A DNA stretch of 13,368 bases from JADLGL01 sp964611195 (GTDB lineage: Bacteria; Pseudomonadota; Alphaproteobacteria; Rhizobiales; Kaistiaceae), in contig CAZSXA010000047.1 of NCBI GenBank assembly GCA_964611195.1, forward strand, positions 1 through 13,368. The letters are read 5' to 3'. Both the position numbers and the translations under genes were made by a program. A model generated the notes under the pieces. The model searched no databases and was not told the origin of the DNA. It saw only the letters and a program-made list of their open reading frames with translations. Positions 1 through 5,798 of the stretch are shown piece after piece (the first letter of the stretch is position 1; every line of letters starts with the position of its first letter).

Positions 1-935
1 GCGCCGGTGAGAGCGAGAAACACTTCGTCGAGCGACGGGTGTGCGTAGGCGAACTCATGGAGTGGGATGCTCGCGGCATCCAGCGCCGCCAGAACCGCCG
101 AAGCTCTTGTGCTCGTCGCCAACTGAAACGAAACGCGTCTGCCCTCGTGGCGCGGAGAGCGAACCAGGCCCTCGACCGCTGCCAGGGCGGCGGTGCCATG
201 ACGATCATCGGCGAGTTGCAGCGAGAATGTACCTTCGCCGACTCGGGCCTTGAGTTCGGAACTCGTGCCTTCTGCGATGATTGTGCCGCGGTCCATGACC
301 GCGATCCGGCCGGCGAGTCGGTCCGCTTCCTCCAGATACTGAGTTGTGAGCAGCACGGTCATGCCCTCATCGGCGAGGCCACGGACAGTGTTCCAGACCT
401 GAGTTCGGCTTGCTGGATCTAGACCCGTTGTGGGCTCGTCCAGGAAAAGGATCTGTGGTCGCCGAACAAGGCTTGCGGCTATGTCGAGCCGACGCCTCAT
501 GCCTCCCGAGTAGACGCGCGCCGCCTTCGCACCGGCATCTGTCAGACCGAACACCTCCAACAGTTCGTCAGCCCGGTGACGGGCGCTGCGCGGGGCGAGG
601 CCGAACAATCGGGCGATCAGCTCCAGGTTATCCCGTCCAGTCATGTCCTCGTCGATCGAGGCAAACTGACCGGTCAACGCAATCCGCCTCCTGACCGCCC
701 CCGGATTCGTGAGCAGATCGTCGCCGAATATTGAGGCCGAGCCGCTGTCTGGTCGCAGCAGAGTCGTGAGCATTCTGACCGTCACCGACTTGCCCGCACC
801 GTTCGGGCCGAGCAATGCGAAGACGGAGCCTGCCGGAATGCATAGGCTGACACCTGATACCGCTGATCTGTCACCAAACTGCTTGGACAGCCCATCGGCA
901 AAGATGGCCAAATCCCTTTCGAACTTGTGTGCCAT
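1..935 (-). CDS. DrrA-type ABC exporter ATP-binding protein (3' end outside window)
   Basis: ATPase subunit of a two-gene ABC exporter of the daunorubicin-resistance (DrrA/DrrB) type, expected to sit on the cytoplasmic face and power efflux by a separate permease. About 311 residues are visible. Walker A GPNGAGKS is at residues 43-50, the Q-loop glutamine at 90 (TGQFASIDEDMTG), the signature YSGGMRRRLDIAASL from 142, and Walker B with DEPTTGLDP from about 162. The visible end, SLDEVFLALTG, is the usual DrrA C-terminus, so probably only a few residues lie beyond base 1. The start is an ATG at 935-933; no downstream ATG would leave an intact N-terminal beta-sheet. The gene is divergent from a TetR regulator with shared operators between them, so it is probably repressed by that regulator. 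The permease gene is expected just left of the window. The substrate cannot be told from the ATPase. Confidence 0.93.
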   Translation of the reverse strand, partial: MAHKFERDLAIFADGLSKQFGDRSAVSGVSLCIPAGSVFALLGPNGAGKSVTVRMLTTLLRPDSGSASIFGDDLLTNPGAVRRRIALTGQFASIDEDMTGRDNLELIARLFGLAPRSARHRADELLEVFGLTDAGAKAARVYSGGMRRRLDIAASLVRRPQILFLDEPTTGLDPASRTQVWNTVRGLADEGMTVLLTTQYLEEADRLAGRIAVMDRGTIIAEGTSSELKARVGEGTFSLQLADDRHGTAALAAVEGLVRSPRHEGRRVSFQLATSTRASAVLAALDAASIPLHEFAYAHPSLDEVFLALTG

Positions 936-954
936 TGCGGTAAGTCCCCATTAT

Positions 955-1013
955 CTTGACGACGTCAAGTTAGCTCGTATGTTGACGATGTCAAGATACT
1001 TTGCGGCGTCAAG
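955..1013. promoter_or_regulatory. Tandem TetR operators between drrA-like and tetR genes
   Basis: Three direct copies of one palindromic site lie in the 123-bp divergent gap. Site 1 (955-969) is CTTGAC-GAC-GTCAAG, with perfect 6-bp arms. Site 2 (981-995) is GTTGAC-GAT-GTCAAG, with perfect 5-bp inner arms. Site 3 (999-1013) is degenerate and keeps mainly the right half GTCAAG. The start-to-start spacings are 26 and 18 bp. This position and symmetry are what a TetR-family dimer uses to repress both itself and a divergent exporter. That the adjacent TetR protein binds here is inferred. Confidence 0.75.
956..983 (+). promoter_or_regulatory. Possible tetR promoter overlapping the operators
   Basis: A -35-like TTGACG (956-961) and a -10-like TATGTT (978-983) are separated by 16 bp. 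They lie inside operators 1 and 2, so a bound repressor would block them. On the other strand GATAAT (950-955) could be the -10 for the exporter gene, but no good -35 accompanies it. Both are eye matches only. Confidence 0.35.
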
Positions 1014-1058
1014 ATCGGTTTGATAGAGTGACACAGGTTTGCGGTGAGGTGACCGGAA

Positions 1059-1688
1059 ATGGCTACGGCACGAAACGCCAGGCAGGCGAAGCGCTATCAC
1101 CACGGTGCACTTCGGGAGGGGCTCGTCAAAGCGGGGCTTGAGATTCTCGAGGAGCGCGGAGTCGAGGGGTTGTCCCTGCGGGCCTGCGCCGAAAGGCTGG
1201 GTGTATCCCACGCGGCGCCCGCTCATCACTTCAAGAGCTTCAAGGCGCTCACGTCAGCACTGGCTGCGGTCGGGTTTCGTGAACTTGGAGCAGACCTCGC
1301 GACCGCGAGGCAGGACGAACTCGATCCGCTCGCAGCGGTCCGAGCGGCGTTCACCGCCTATCTCTTGTTTGTCGGCCGTCATCCGGAGTTGTTCAGACTG
1401 ATGTTCTCAGCGCCACGCGTCGACGCCGAGGATGACGATCTCCGGGCAGCGGCGGTCGCCGCCTATGGCGAGCTCGCAGCGCTCGCCAAGCCATACCATG
1501 CGAAACTCGGTGGGCGGTTCAGCATGACCGAACTGCAGGTCGAGCAGATGATTTGGAGCACCATTCATGGCTACGCCGAACTGTATGTCGGCAATCAGAT
1601 CGCCTGTTCTCCTGACGAACTCGGCGCCCTGGCGGTGGAGGCGGGCAAGTTTGCGGAGATACTGGAAGCCGCCGCGGACGGCGAGTGA
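1059..1688 (+). CDS. TetR/AcrR-family transcriptional repressor (WHG-type C-terminal domain)
   Basis: DNA-binding repressor of 209 residues, the usual TetR length. The N-terminal helix-turn-helix spans about residues 38-58 (LSLRACAERLGVSHAAPAHH, then F). Before it is the helix YHHGALREGLVKAGLEILEE. The C-terminal ligand and dimer domain carries the WxxxHG signature at W166-H170-G171, which marks the WHG (TetR_C_33) subgroup. The start is an ATG with AGGTGA about 8 bases upstream. It is divergent from the DrrA-type exporter gene, with palindromic operators in the gap, so it most likely controls its own gene and the exporter in response to an exported or toxic small molecule. The ligand is unknown. 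Confidence 0.92.
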   Translation: MATARNARQAKRYHHGALREGLVKAGLEILEERGVEGLSLRACAERLGVSHAAPAHHFKSFKALTSALAAVGFRELGADLATARQDELDPLAAVRAAFTAYLLFVGRHPELFRLMFSAPRVDAEDDDLRAAAVAAYGELAALAKPYHAKLGGRFSMTELQVEQMIWSTIHGYAELYVGNQIACSPDELGALAVEAGKFAEILEAAADGE

Positions 1689-1706
1689 TCGAGATGGCCC
1701 AGCGCA

Positions 1707-1732
1707 GGTGCCGAGGCTTTCCGATCGGCACC
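1707..1732. terminator. Hairpin between convergent tetR and tRNA-Glu
   Basis: GGTGCCGA (1707-1714) and TCGGCACC (1725-1732) form a perfect 8-bp stem with a 10-nt loop. It lies 18 bases after the tetR stop and about as far beyond the tRNA-Glu CCA on the other strand, so it could end transcription from both sides. There is no T-run on either side, so classical intrinsic termination is not supported. Confidence 0.4.
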
Positions 1733-1749
1733 ACTGGTGGAAGGGGGAA

Positions 1750-1825
1750 TGGTACGCCCTACGGGAATCGAACCCGTGTTTCCGCCGTGAAAGGGCGGCG
1801 TCCTGGACCTCTAGACGAAGGGCGC
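1750..1825 (-). tRNA. tRNA-Glu (anticodon TTC)
   Basis: A full cloverleaf is readable on the minus strand. The acceptor GCGCCCT pairs with AGGGCGT, with a terminal G:U. The D-stem is GTCT/GGAC and the anticodon stem GCCGC/GCGGC encloses loop CTTTCAC. The T-arm is ACGGG-TTCGATT-CCCGT, the discriminator is A and CCA is encoded (1752-1750). The mature body is 73 nt plus CCA. Confidence 0.96.
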
Positions 1826-1838
1826 GGAACCGGGGCCG

Positions 1839-1868
1839 CATATAGTCATGGCAGGGCCGGTGTGCCAA
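1839..1868 (-). promoter_or_regulatory. Promoter of tRNA-Glu
   Basis: On the minus strand TTGGCA (1868-1863) and TATATG (1844-1839) are 18 bp apart, and TATATG ends 13 bases before the tRNA. The element TATATGCGGC recurs in front of the tRNA-Asn at the right end. It lies just after the gloA stop, so the tRNA need not depend on gloA transcription. Confidence 0.55.
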
Positions 1869-1878
1869 GCGCCAAACG

Positions 1879-2298
1879 CTACCAGCTTCCGGTGTTGGGC
1901 ATCGACGCCCAGGGTTCCTGCTCGGGCAGCGGATCGCCCTTCTGCAAGAGCTCGATCGAAATGCTGTCCGGCGAACGGACGAACGCCATGCGCCCCTCGC
2001 GCGGCGGGCGGTTGATCGTGACGCCGCCATCCATCAACTGCTGGCAGAGCGCGTAGACGTCGTCGACCTCATAGGCGAGATGGCCGAAATTGCGTCCGCC
2101 GGAATATGTCTCCGGGTCCCAATTATAGGTGAGCTCGATCTGCGCGTCCTCGTCACCTGGCGCGGCGAGGAAGATCAGGGTGTAGCGACCGTTCTCGCTG
2201 TCCTTGCGGCGCACCTCCTTCAGTCCGAGGAGCGTGCAGTAGAAATGGAGCGACTGCTCGACGTCGCTGATCCGGACCATCGTGTGCAGGTATTTCAT
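1879..2298 (-). CDS. gloA: Lactoylglutathione lyase (glyoxalase I)
   Basis: Cytosolic metalloenzyme that isomerises the methylglyoxal-glutathione hemithioacetal to S-lactoylglutathione, the first step of methylglyoxal detoxification. It is 139 residues, the length of the E. coli GloA type. It begins MKYLHTMVRISDVEQSLHFY, which closely parallels E. coli GloA. The four metal ligands are in place: H5, E55 (in QIELTYNW), H73 (in FGHLAYEV) and E116 (in SISIELL). The single-domain vicinal-oxygen-chelate fold implies a homodimer. The start is an ATG with GGAAGGC just upstream. The extended tail after residue 120 (QEPWASMPNTGSW) is usual for alphaproteobacterial members. The gene is monocistronic and divergent from the cold-shock gene. 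Confidence 0.95.
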   Translation of the reverse strand: MKYLHTMVRISDVEQSLHFYCTLLGLKEVRRKDSENGRYTLIFLAAPGDEDAQIELTYNWDPETYSGGRNFGHLAYEVDDVYALCQQLMDGGVTINRPPREGRMAFVRSPDSISIELLQKGDPLPEQEPWASMPNTGSW

Positions 2299-2336
2299 GC
2301 CTTCCGTCCAAGCTTCGGCTATGCGGTTTCAGCACC

Positions 2337-2410
2337 CACAGGCCAGAGATTTGAATCCAAAGCAACAATCACACACCGTTTAGTGCGGTTCCGTTTTCCT
2401 CTGGCCTGTG
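2337..2410. repeat. 12-bp perfect inverted repeat in the gloA/csp divergent gap
   Basis: CACAGGCCAGAG (2337-2348) is matched exactly by its reverse complement at 2399-2410, separated by 50 bases. A smaller hairpin, ACCG (2375-2378) with CGGT (2386-2389), lies inside the loop. It sits 39 bases from the gloA start on one side and 68 bases from the cold-shock start on the other. It could be a structured mRNA leader for the cold-shock gene or a wide protein-binding site. Confidence 0.6.
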
Positions 2411-2478
2411 TGTCCGCGAATGCTATTGTCGATGACGATTCGGGCTGAGTACTACCGAATGGTCGAACGGGGGCGCGT

Positions 2479-3057
2479 ATGGGGGCCAAGCTCTCGCAGG
2501 AAGAGCCTCGCGCCGATGAGTTCGCGGATGAAGCACCCGCCGAACTGATCGAGATAGCCGGCGTCATCAAGTGGTTCGATGTGGCCAAGGGTTACGGCTT
2601 CATCGTCCCCGATAACGGCATGCCCGACGTTCTGATTCACGTCTCGTGTCTGCGCCGCGACGGCTTCCAGACTGCTTATGAAGGCGCGCGCATCACCTGC
2701 GAAGTGCAGGATCGGCCGAAGGGCCTGCAAGCGTTTCGCGTGCTGTCGATGGACGAGGCAGGCGCGGTTCATCCCGCGCAGCGGCCGCCGTCGCGGACGC
2801 ACGCCGACGTTGTCCCGACCAGCGGCCTCGAACGCGTGATCGTCAAATGGTTCAACCGCGCCAAGGGCTACGGCTTCGTCACCCGCGGCGAGGGCACGGA
2901 GGACATCTTCGTGCACATGGAAACGCTGCGGCGTTTCGGCTTGACCGAACTCCGGCCCGGACAGACAGTGCTGGTGCGCTTTGGCGATGGGCCGAAGGGG
3001 CTGATGGCGGCCGAGATTCGCCCCGATGGCGGCGGCGGCGCGCCGAGTTCGCACTAG
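2479..3057 (+). CDS. Double cold-shock-domain nucleic-acid-binding protein
   Basis: 192-residue protein with two OB-fold cold-shock domains, predicted to bind single-stranded RNA or DNA and to act as an RNA chaperone or antiterminator in the cytoplasm. Domain 1 (about 27-90) has RNP1 KGYGFI at 37-42 and RNP2-like VLIHVS at 51-56. Domain 2 (about 119-181) has KGYGFV at 129-134 and DIFVHM at 142-147. The two are joined by a charged, proline-rich linker. The acidic N-terminal extension (about 1-25) and the glycine-rich tail look disordered. Two-domain cold-shock proteins of this size are typical of alphaproteobacteria. The ATG start follows a purine-rich GGGGGCG. The DUF192 gene starts 13 bases after its stop, so the two are probably co-transcribed. 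The upstream inverted repeat may control it. Confidence 0.93.
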   Translation: MGAKLSQEEPRADEFADEAPAELIEIAGVIKWFDVAKGYGFIVPDNGMPDVLIHVSCLRRDGFQTAYEGARITCEVQDRPKGLQAFRVLSMDEAGAVHPAQRPPSRTHADVVPTSGLERVIVKWFNRAKGYGFVTRGEGTEDIFVHMETLRRFGLTELRPGQTVLVRFGDGPKGLMAAEIRPDGGGGAPSSH

Positions 3058-3070
3058 ACGGATCCCTCGC

Positions 3071-3649
3071 ATGAGAAGAAGCGGGTCCGGTGGGCGCTGG
3101 ATCGCGGCGTCGTCGGATGACCTGATCGGACGGGCTTCGATGGTCGCTGCATTGGCGATCGCGCTCGCCGCCTGTTCGTCGAGCTCCGACGAGCCCGAGG
3201 ACACCGGCAGCGCCGCGAGCCCGGCCTGTCCGGGCGAGGAATGCATCACCATCAACACCGAGGAAGGCGCGTTCGTCTTCACCGCGGAATGGGCGGTCGA
3301 TCCGGCGGCGCGGAGCTGCGGGCTGATGTACCGCACCGAGATGGCCGAGGATCACGGCATGGTCTTCGACTTCCAGACAGAGCGTCCGGCATCGTTCTGG
3401 ATGCGCAACACTTACATCTCGCTCGACATGGTGTTCATCGAGGAGGACGGCACGGTTCTCAACATCGCGACGTATACCGTGCCGCTTTCTCTCGAAGGTG
3501 TGCCGAGCGACGGCCCGGTGCGTTACGTGCTCGAGGTGGTCGCCGGCACCGCCGATCGCATCGGCCTCGAAGCGGGCGACTTCATCGATCTCGAGCGCCC
3601 GCCGGGGGTGACCGAGGGGACCGCCACCTGCGGCACGCCGCCGGAGTAG
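3071..3649 (+). CDS. DUF192-family predicted lipoprotein
   Basis: Envelope protein of unknown function in the DUF192 family. The family core is clear: CGLMYRTEMAEDHGMVFDF at about residues 83-101, then FWMRNTYISLDMVFI, then the usual C-terminal LEVVAGTADRIGLEAGD. The N-terminus carries a lipobox, LAAC with C35, after the hydrophobic run MVAALAIALA, so it is probably lipid-anchored after signal peptidase II cleavage. The acidic, serine-rich stretch that follows fits a tether. Start choice is uncertain. The ATG at 3071 gives an arginine-containing n-region and clears the upstream stop; the ATG at 3140 gives only a bare hydrophobic core; an ATG at 3026 would overlap the cold-shock gene. None has a strong ribosome site. 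It probably shares an operon with the cold-shock gene. Confidence 0.88.
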   Translation: MRRSGSGGRWIAASSDDLIGRASMVAALAIALAACSSSSDEPEDTGSAASPACPGEECITINTEEGAFVFTAEWAVDPAARSCGLMYRTEMAEDHGMVFDFQTERPASFWMRNTYISLDMVFIEEDGTVLNIATYTVPLSLEGVPSDGPVRYVLEVVAGTADRIGLEAGDFIDLERPPGVTEGTATCGTPPE

Positions 3650-3674
3650 CGACCGCGCTATTGAGCCAGCGCAA

Positions 3675-3707
3675 GGCGCAACGGCGCGAAAGCGCTAGCG
3701 TTGCGCC
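3675..3707 (+). promoter_or_regulatory. Strong GAAA-loop hairpin upstream of the flavodoxin gene
   Basis: GGCGCAACG (3675-3683) pairs perfectly with CGTTGCGCC (3699-3707). Inside it GCGC-GAAA-GCGC (3684-3695) forms a GNRA-capped inner stem, leaving TAG (3696-3698) as a one-sided bulge. That gives 13 base pairs in 33 nt. It begins 26 bases after the DUF192 stop and ends 23 bases before the flavodoxin start. No T-run follows, so it may be a Rho-linked terminator, an mRNA-end stabiliser or a leader element. Confidence 0.6.
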
Positions 3708-3730
3708 AGGCATCCAACTCGGAGGAAGGC

Positions 3731-4243
3731 ATGAAGGCGCTCGTCGTCTACGAATCGATGTTCGGCAACACCAAGCAGATCGCCGAGGCGGTCGCCGAGG
3801 GATTGCGCGAGAAGCTTGAGGTCGACATGTCGGAGGTCGGCGAAGCGACCACCGACACCACCGGCTACGACCTCGTGGTCATCGGCGGTCCGACTCACGC
3901 ATTCGGCATGAGCCGCGAATCGACACGGACCGACGCAACGCGAAAGACGGCGGATCACTCGGTCATCTCCGATCGCATCGGCGTCCGCGAGTGGCTCGAC
4001 CAGCTGCTGCCGACCACGACCGGGACCGCTGCGGCGGCGTTCGACACATCGGGCAAGATCGGCTGGTTCCGGGCTGGCTCGGCGGCCAAGGGCGAGGCGG
4101 CTGGTCTTAAGGACAAGGGCTTCCGGCTCGTCGAGCCGCCCGAGCAGTTCGACGTCGAGGGCATGGAAGGGCCGCTGAAGGGCGGCGAGCTTGACCGCGC
4201 GCGCGATTGGGGGCGGACCGTGGCGGCGGAACTCGCCGGATAA
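3731..4243 (+). CDS. Flavodoxin-like FMN protein
   Basis: 170-residue cytosolic electron carrier of the flavodoxin fold. It opens MKALVVYESMFGNTKQIAEA, where ESMFGNT (residues 8-14) is the FMN-phosphate loop, and it continues to VVIGGPTHAFGMSRESTR, which shapes the isoalloxazine pocket. The ATG at 3731 is chosen because GGAGGAAGGC ends directly before it. A longer reading from the TTG at 3701 would start inside the hairpin and is rejected. The long middle insertion, up to GKIGWFRAGSAAKGEAA, differs from short electron-transfer flavodoxins. It matches a subgroup also seen in actinobacteria whose redox partners are not established. No partner reductase is adjacent. Confidence 0.88.
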   Translation: MKALVVYESMFGNTKQIAEAVAEGLREKLEVDMSEVGEATTDTTGYDLVVIGGPTHAFGMSRESTRTDATRKTADHSVISDRIGVREWLDQLLPTTTGTAAAAFDTSGKIGWFRAGSAAKGEAAGLKDKGFRLVEPPEQFDVEGMEGPLKGGELDRARDWGRTVAAELAG

Positions 4244-4317
4244 CAGGCGCTCGTCACCCGCAGCATCGGTTGCCATCACTGCGGAAACCGCCTACCTCCG
4301 GCATTGACGCTCAACAT

Positions 4318-4394
<77 letters not shown>

Positions 4395-4416
4395 CGCGGG
4401 CGGGACGAGGAAGACG

Positions 4417-4722
4417 ATGGCAGCGCGTATCTTTCGGCCGTCAAAGACGGCCATGCAGTCGGGCCGGGCGAAGACCGGCAAGTGGGTTCTGGTCTGGGAT
4501 GCGGACGAGCCGCGCTCGGTCGAGCCGTTGATGGGCTACACCTCGGCTGCCGACATGAAGCAGCAGCTGAGGTTGACGTTCGACACCCGCGAGGACGCGA
4601 TCGCCTACGCCGAGCGCAAGGGCATCGCCTTCGAGGTTGAATCGGAGCATTCGCGCGCCAAGCGTCCGGCCTCCTATGCCGACAATTTCCGCACCGACCG
4701 GCGTTTTCCCTGGACGCATTGA
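4417..4722 (+). CDS. NADH:quinone oxidoreductase accessory subunit, NDUFS4-like
   Basis: 101-residue homologue of the mitochondrial complex I subunit NDUFS4 (ETC_C1_NDUFS4 family), which packs on the peripheral arm of complex I near the NADH-oxidising module. It reads ARIFRPSKTAMQSGRAKTGKW from residue 3, then PLMGYTSAADMKQQ, then FDTREDAIAYAERKGIAFEV, and ends in the diagnostic SYADNF...PWTH. The ATG at 4417 has GAGGAAG eight bases upstream; an open frame upstream of it runs through the tRNA and is not coding. This accessory subunit is known in alphaproteobacteria and mitochondria but not in E. coli-type complex I. The gene is wedged between two tRNA genes and is probably co-transcribed with tRNA-Pro. 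Confidence 0.93.
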   Translation: MAARIFRPSKTAMQSGRAKTGKWVLVWDADEPRSVEPLMGYTSAADMKQQLRLTFDTREDAIAYAERKGIAFEVESEHSRAKRPASYADNFRTDRRFPWTH

Positions 4723-4757
4723 TTGCCGGGTCGGTTCATCCGAAACTCCGCGCCGCC

Positions 4758-4834
4758 GGCCCCGTAGCTCAGCAGGATAGAGCAGCAGCCTTCTAAGCTG
4801 TTGGTCGGAGGTTCGAATCCTCCCGAGGTCGCCA
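4758..4834 (+). tRNA. tRNA-Arg (anticodon TCT)
   Basis: The anticodon stem GCAGC/GCTGT encloses loop CTTCTAA. The T-arm is GGAGG-TTCGAAT-CCTCC, the discriminator is G and CCA is encoded; 77 nt with CCA. The acceptor GGCCCCG pairs with CGAGGTC, with one G:U (2:71) and one C:A mismatch (5:68). Confidence 0.94.
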
Positions 4835-4877
4835 CCCGCATTTTGGTCGCCGCCGAACGGACCACGTCAGGGGAGAC

Positions 4878-5798
4878 ATGGCGGAGCGAACGCCGAGCCG
4901 TCACGAACCAGGAACCGCGCTCGGCGCCGTGGGCGCGTTTTTCCGCAATCGTGTTGCAGTGAACGCGGGCGCGGCATGGCAACGGCTTCGCTCACCGCAG
5001 CGTTGGCCGGCGCCGCATGCCGATCATCATACCATTCCGGCGTGGTTCTGGTTCATCGTCGTTGCGCTCGCCGTCCTTCAGGTCGCGGTGAGCTTCGACG
5101 AGGAGTCGGTCGCCTGGGCCCGCGACCTGCCGGACTGGGTCCGCAACGTCTTCGACGTCATCACCGATATCGGCCTGTCGGACTGGTATCTGATCCCGAG
5201 CGGCGTTCTGTTGGTTCTGTTCCTGTTTCTCGACTGGCAGGCGGTCGATCGCGGACTGCGCGCGGCCTGGGCCGAGATCGCGGCGCTCGCCGGCTATCTC
5301 TTCGTCGCAGTCGCGGCCGGCGGGATCGTCACCAACATCTTCAAGCAGATCATCGGACGGAACCGACCCATCGGTTTCGACGAGAATGGCTGGCTCGCCT
5401 TCGACTCCTTCAGTTTCGACTATGCCTATGCGTCGTTTCCGTCCGGTCATTCGACGACGGCCGGCGCGGTGATGACGGTCGCGGCGCTGATTTTTCCGCG
5501 CTTCCGGGTTCCGATCGTGGCCTTCGGCCTTCTCGTCGCATTCAGCCGCGTCGTTGTCGGTGCGCATTTCCCGAGCGATGCAGTGGCCGGCCTCGCGGTC
5601 GGTACGGCCATCGCCTATGTCACCGCACGCTGGCTGGCGCGGCGGCGGATCGCCTTCGAGGTCAACGATGGTGGCCATATCAGGCCGCGGCTTGCGGCAA
5701 CGCGTGAAGCGGCGAGGGCGAGCCTATCGCGGCTCCTGACGGCGCCGGTCGTCGCTCTTGCGGGTCGGAGCAGGAACGCGCGAACGACCGCCGACTAG
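4878..5798 (+). CDS. PAP2-family membrane phosphatase
   Basis: Integral membrane phosphatase of the PAP2 superfamily, probably acting on a lipid phosphate or pyrophosphate at the outer face of the inner membrane. All three catalytic motifs are present: KQIIGRNRP (156-164), PSGH (188-191) and SRVVVGAHFPSD (223-234). The catalytic histidines are H191 and H230. Hydrophobic segments are visible at about 55-72, 104-118, 134-152, 193-207, 211-227 and 233-250, the usual six. Long basic, non-hydrophobic ends (about 1-50 and 252-306) lie outside the core. The start has CAGGGGAG just upstream. Its TAG overlaps the metC stop on the other strand. Substrates in this family include undecaprenyl pyrophosphate, phosphatidylglycerophosphate and lipid A; the motifs do not separate them. 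Confidence 0.92.
   Translation: MAERTPSRHEPGTALGAVGAFFRNRVAVNAGAAWQRLRSPQRWPAPHADHHTIPAWFWFIVVALAVLQVAVSFDEESVAWARDLPDWVRNVFDVITDIGLSDWYLIPSGVLLVLFLFLDWQAVDRGLRAAWAEIAALAGYLFVAVAAGGIVTNIFKQIIGRNRPIGFDENGWLAFDSFSFDYAYASFPSGHSTTAGAVMTVAALIFPRFRVPIVAFGLLVAFSRVVVGAHFPSDAVAGLAVGTAIAYVTARWLARRRIAFEVNDGGHIRPRLAATREAARASLSRLLTAPVVALAGRSRNARTTAD

Noticed and set aside
3701..3730. TTG start giving a 180-residue flavodoxin
   Set aside because: It lies inside the 3675-3707 hairpin and lacks a ribosome site, while ATG 3731 follows GGAGGAAGGC directly.
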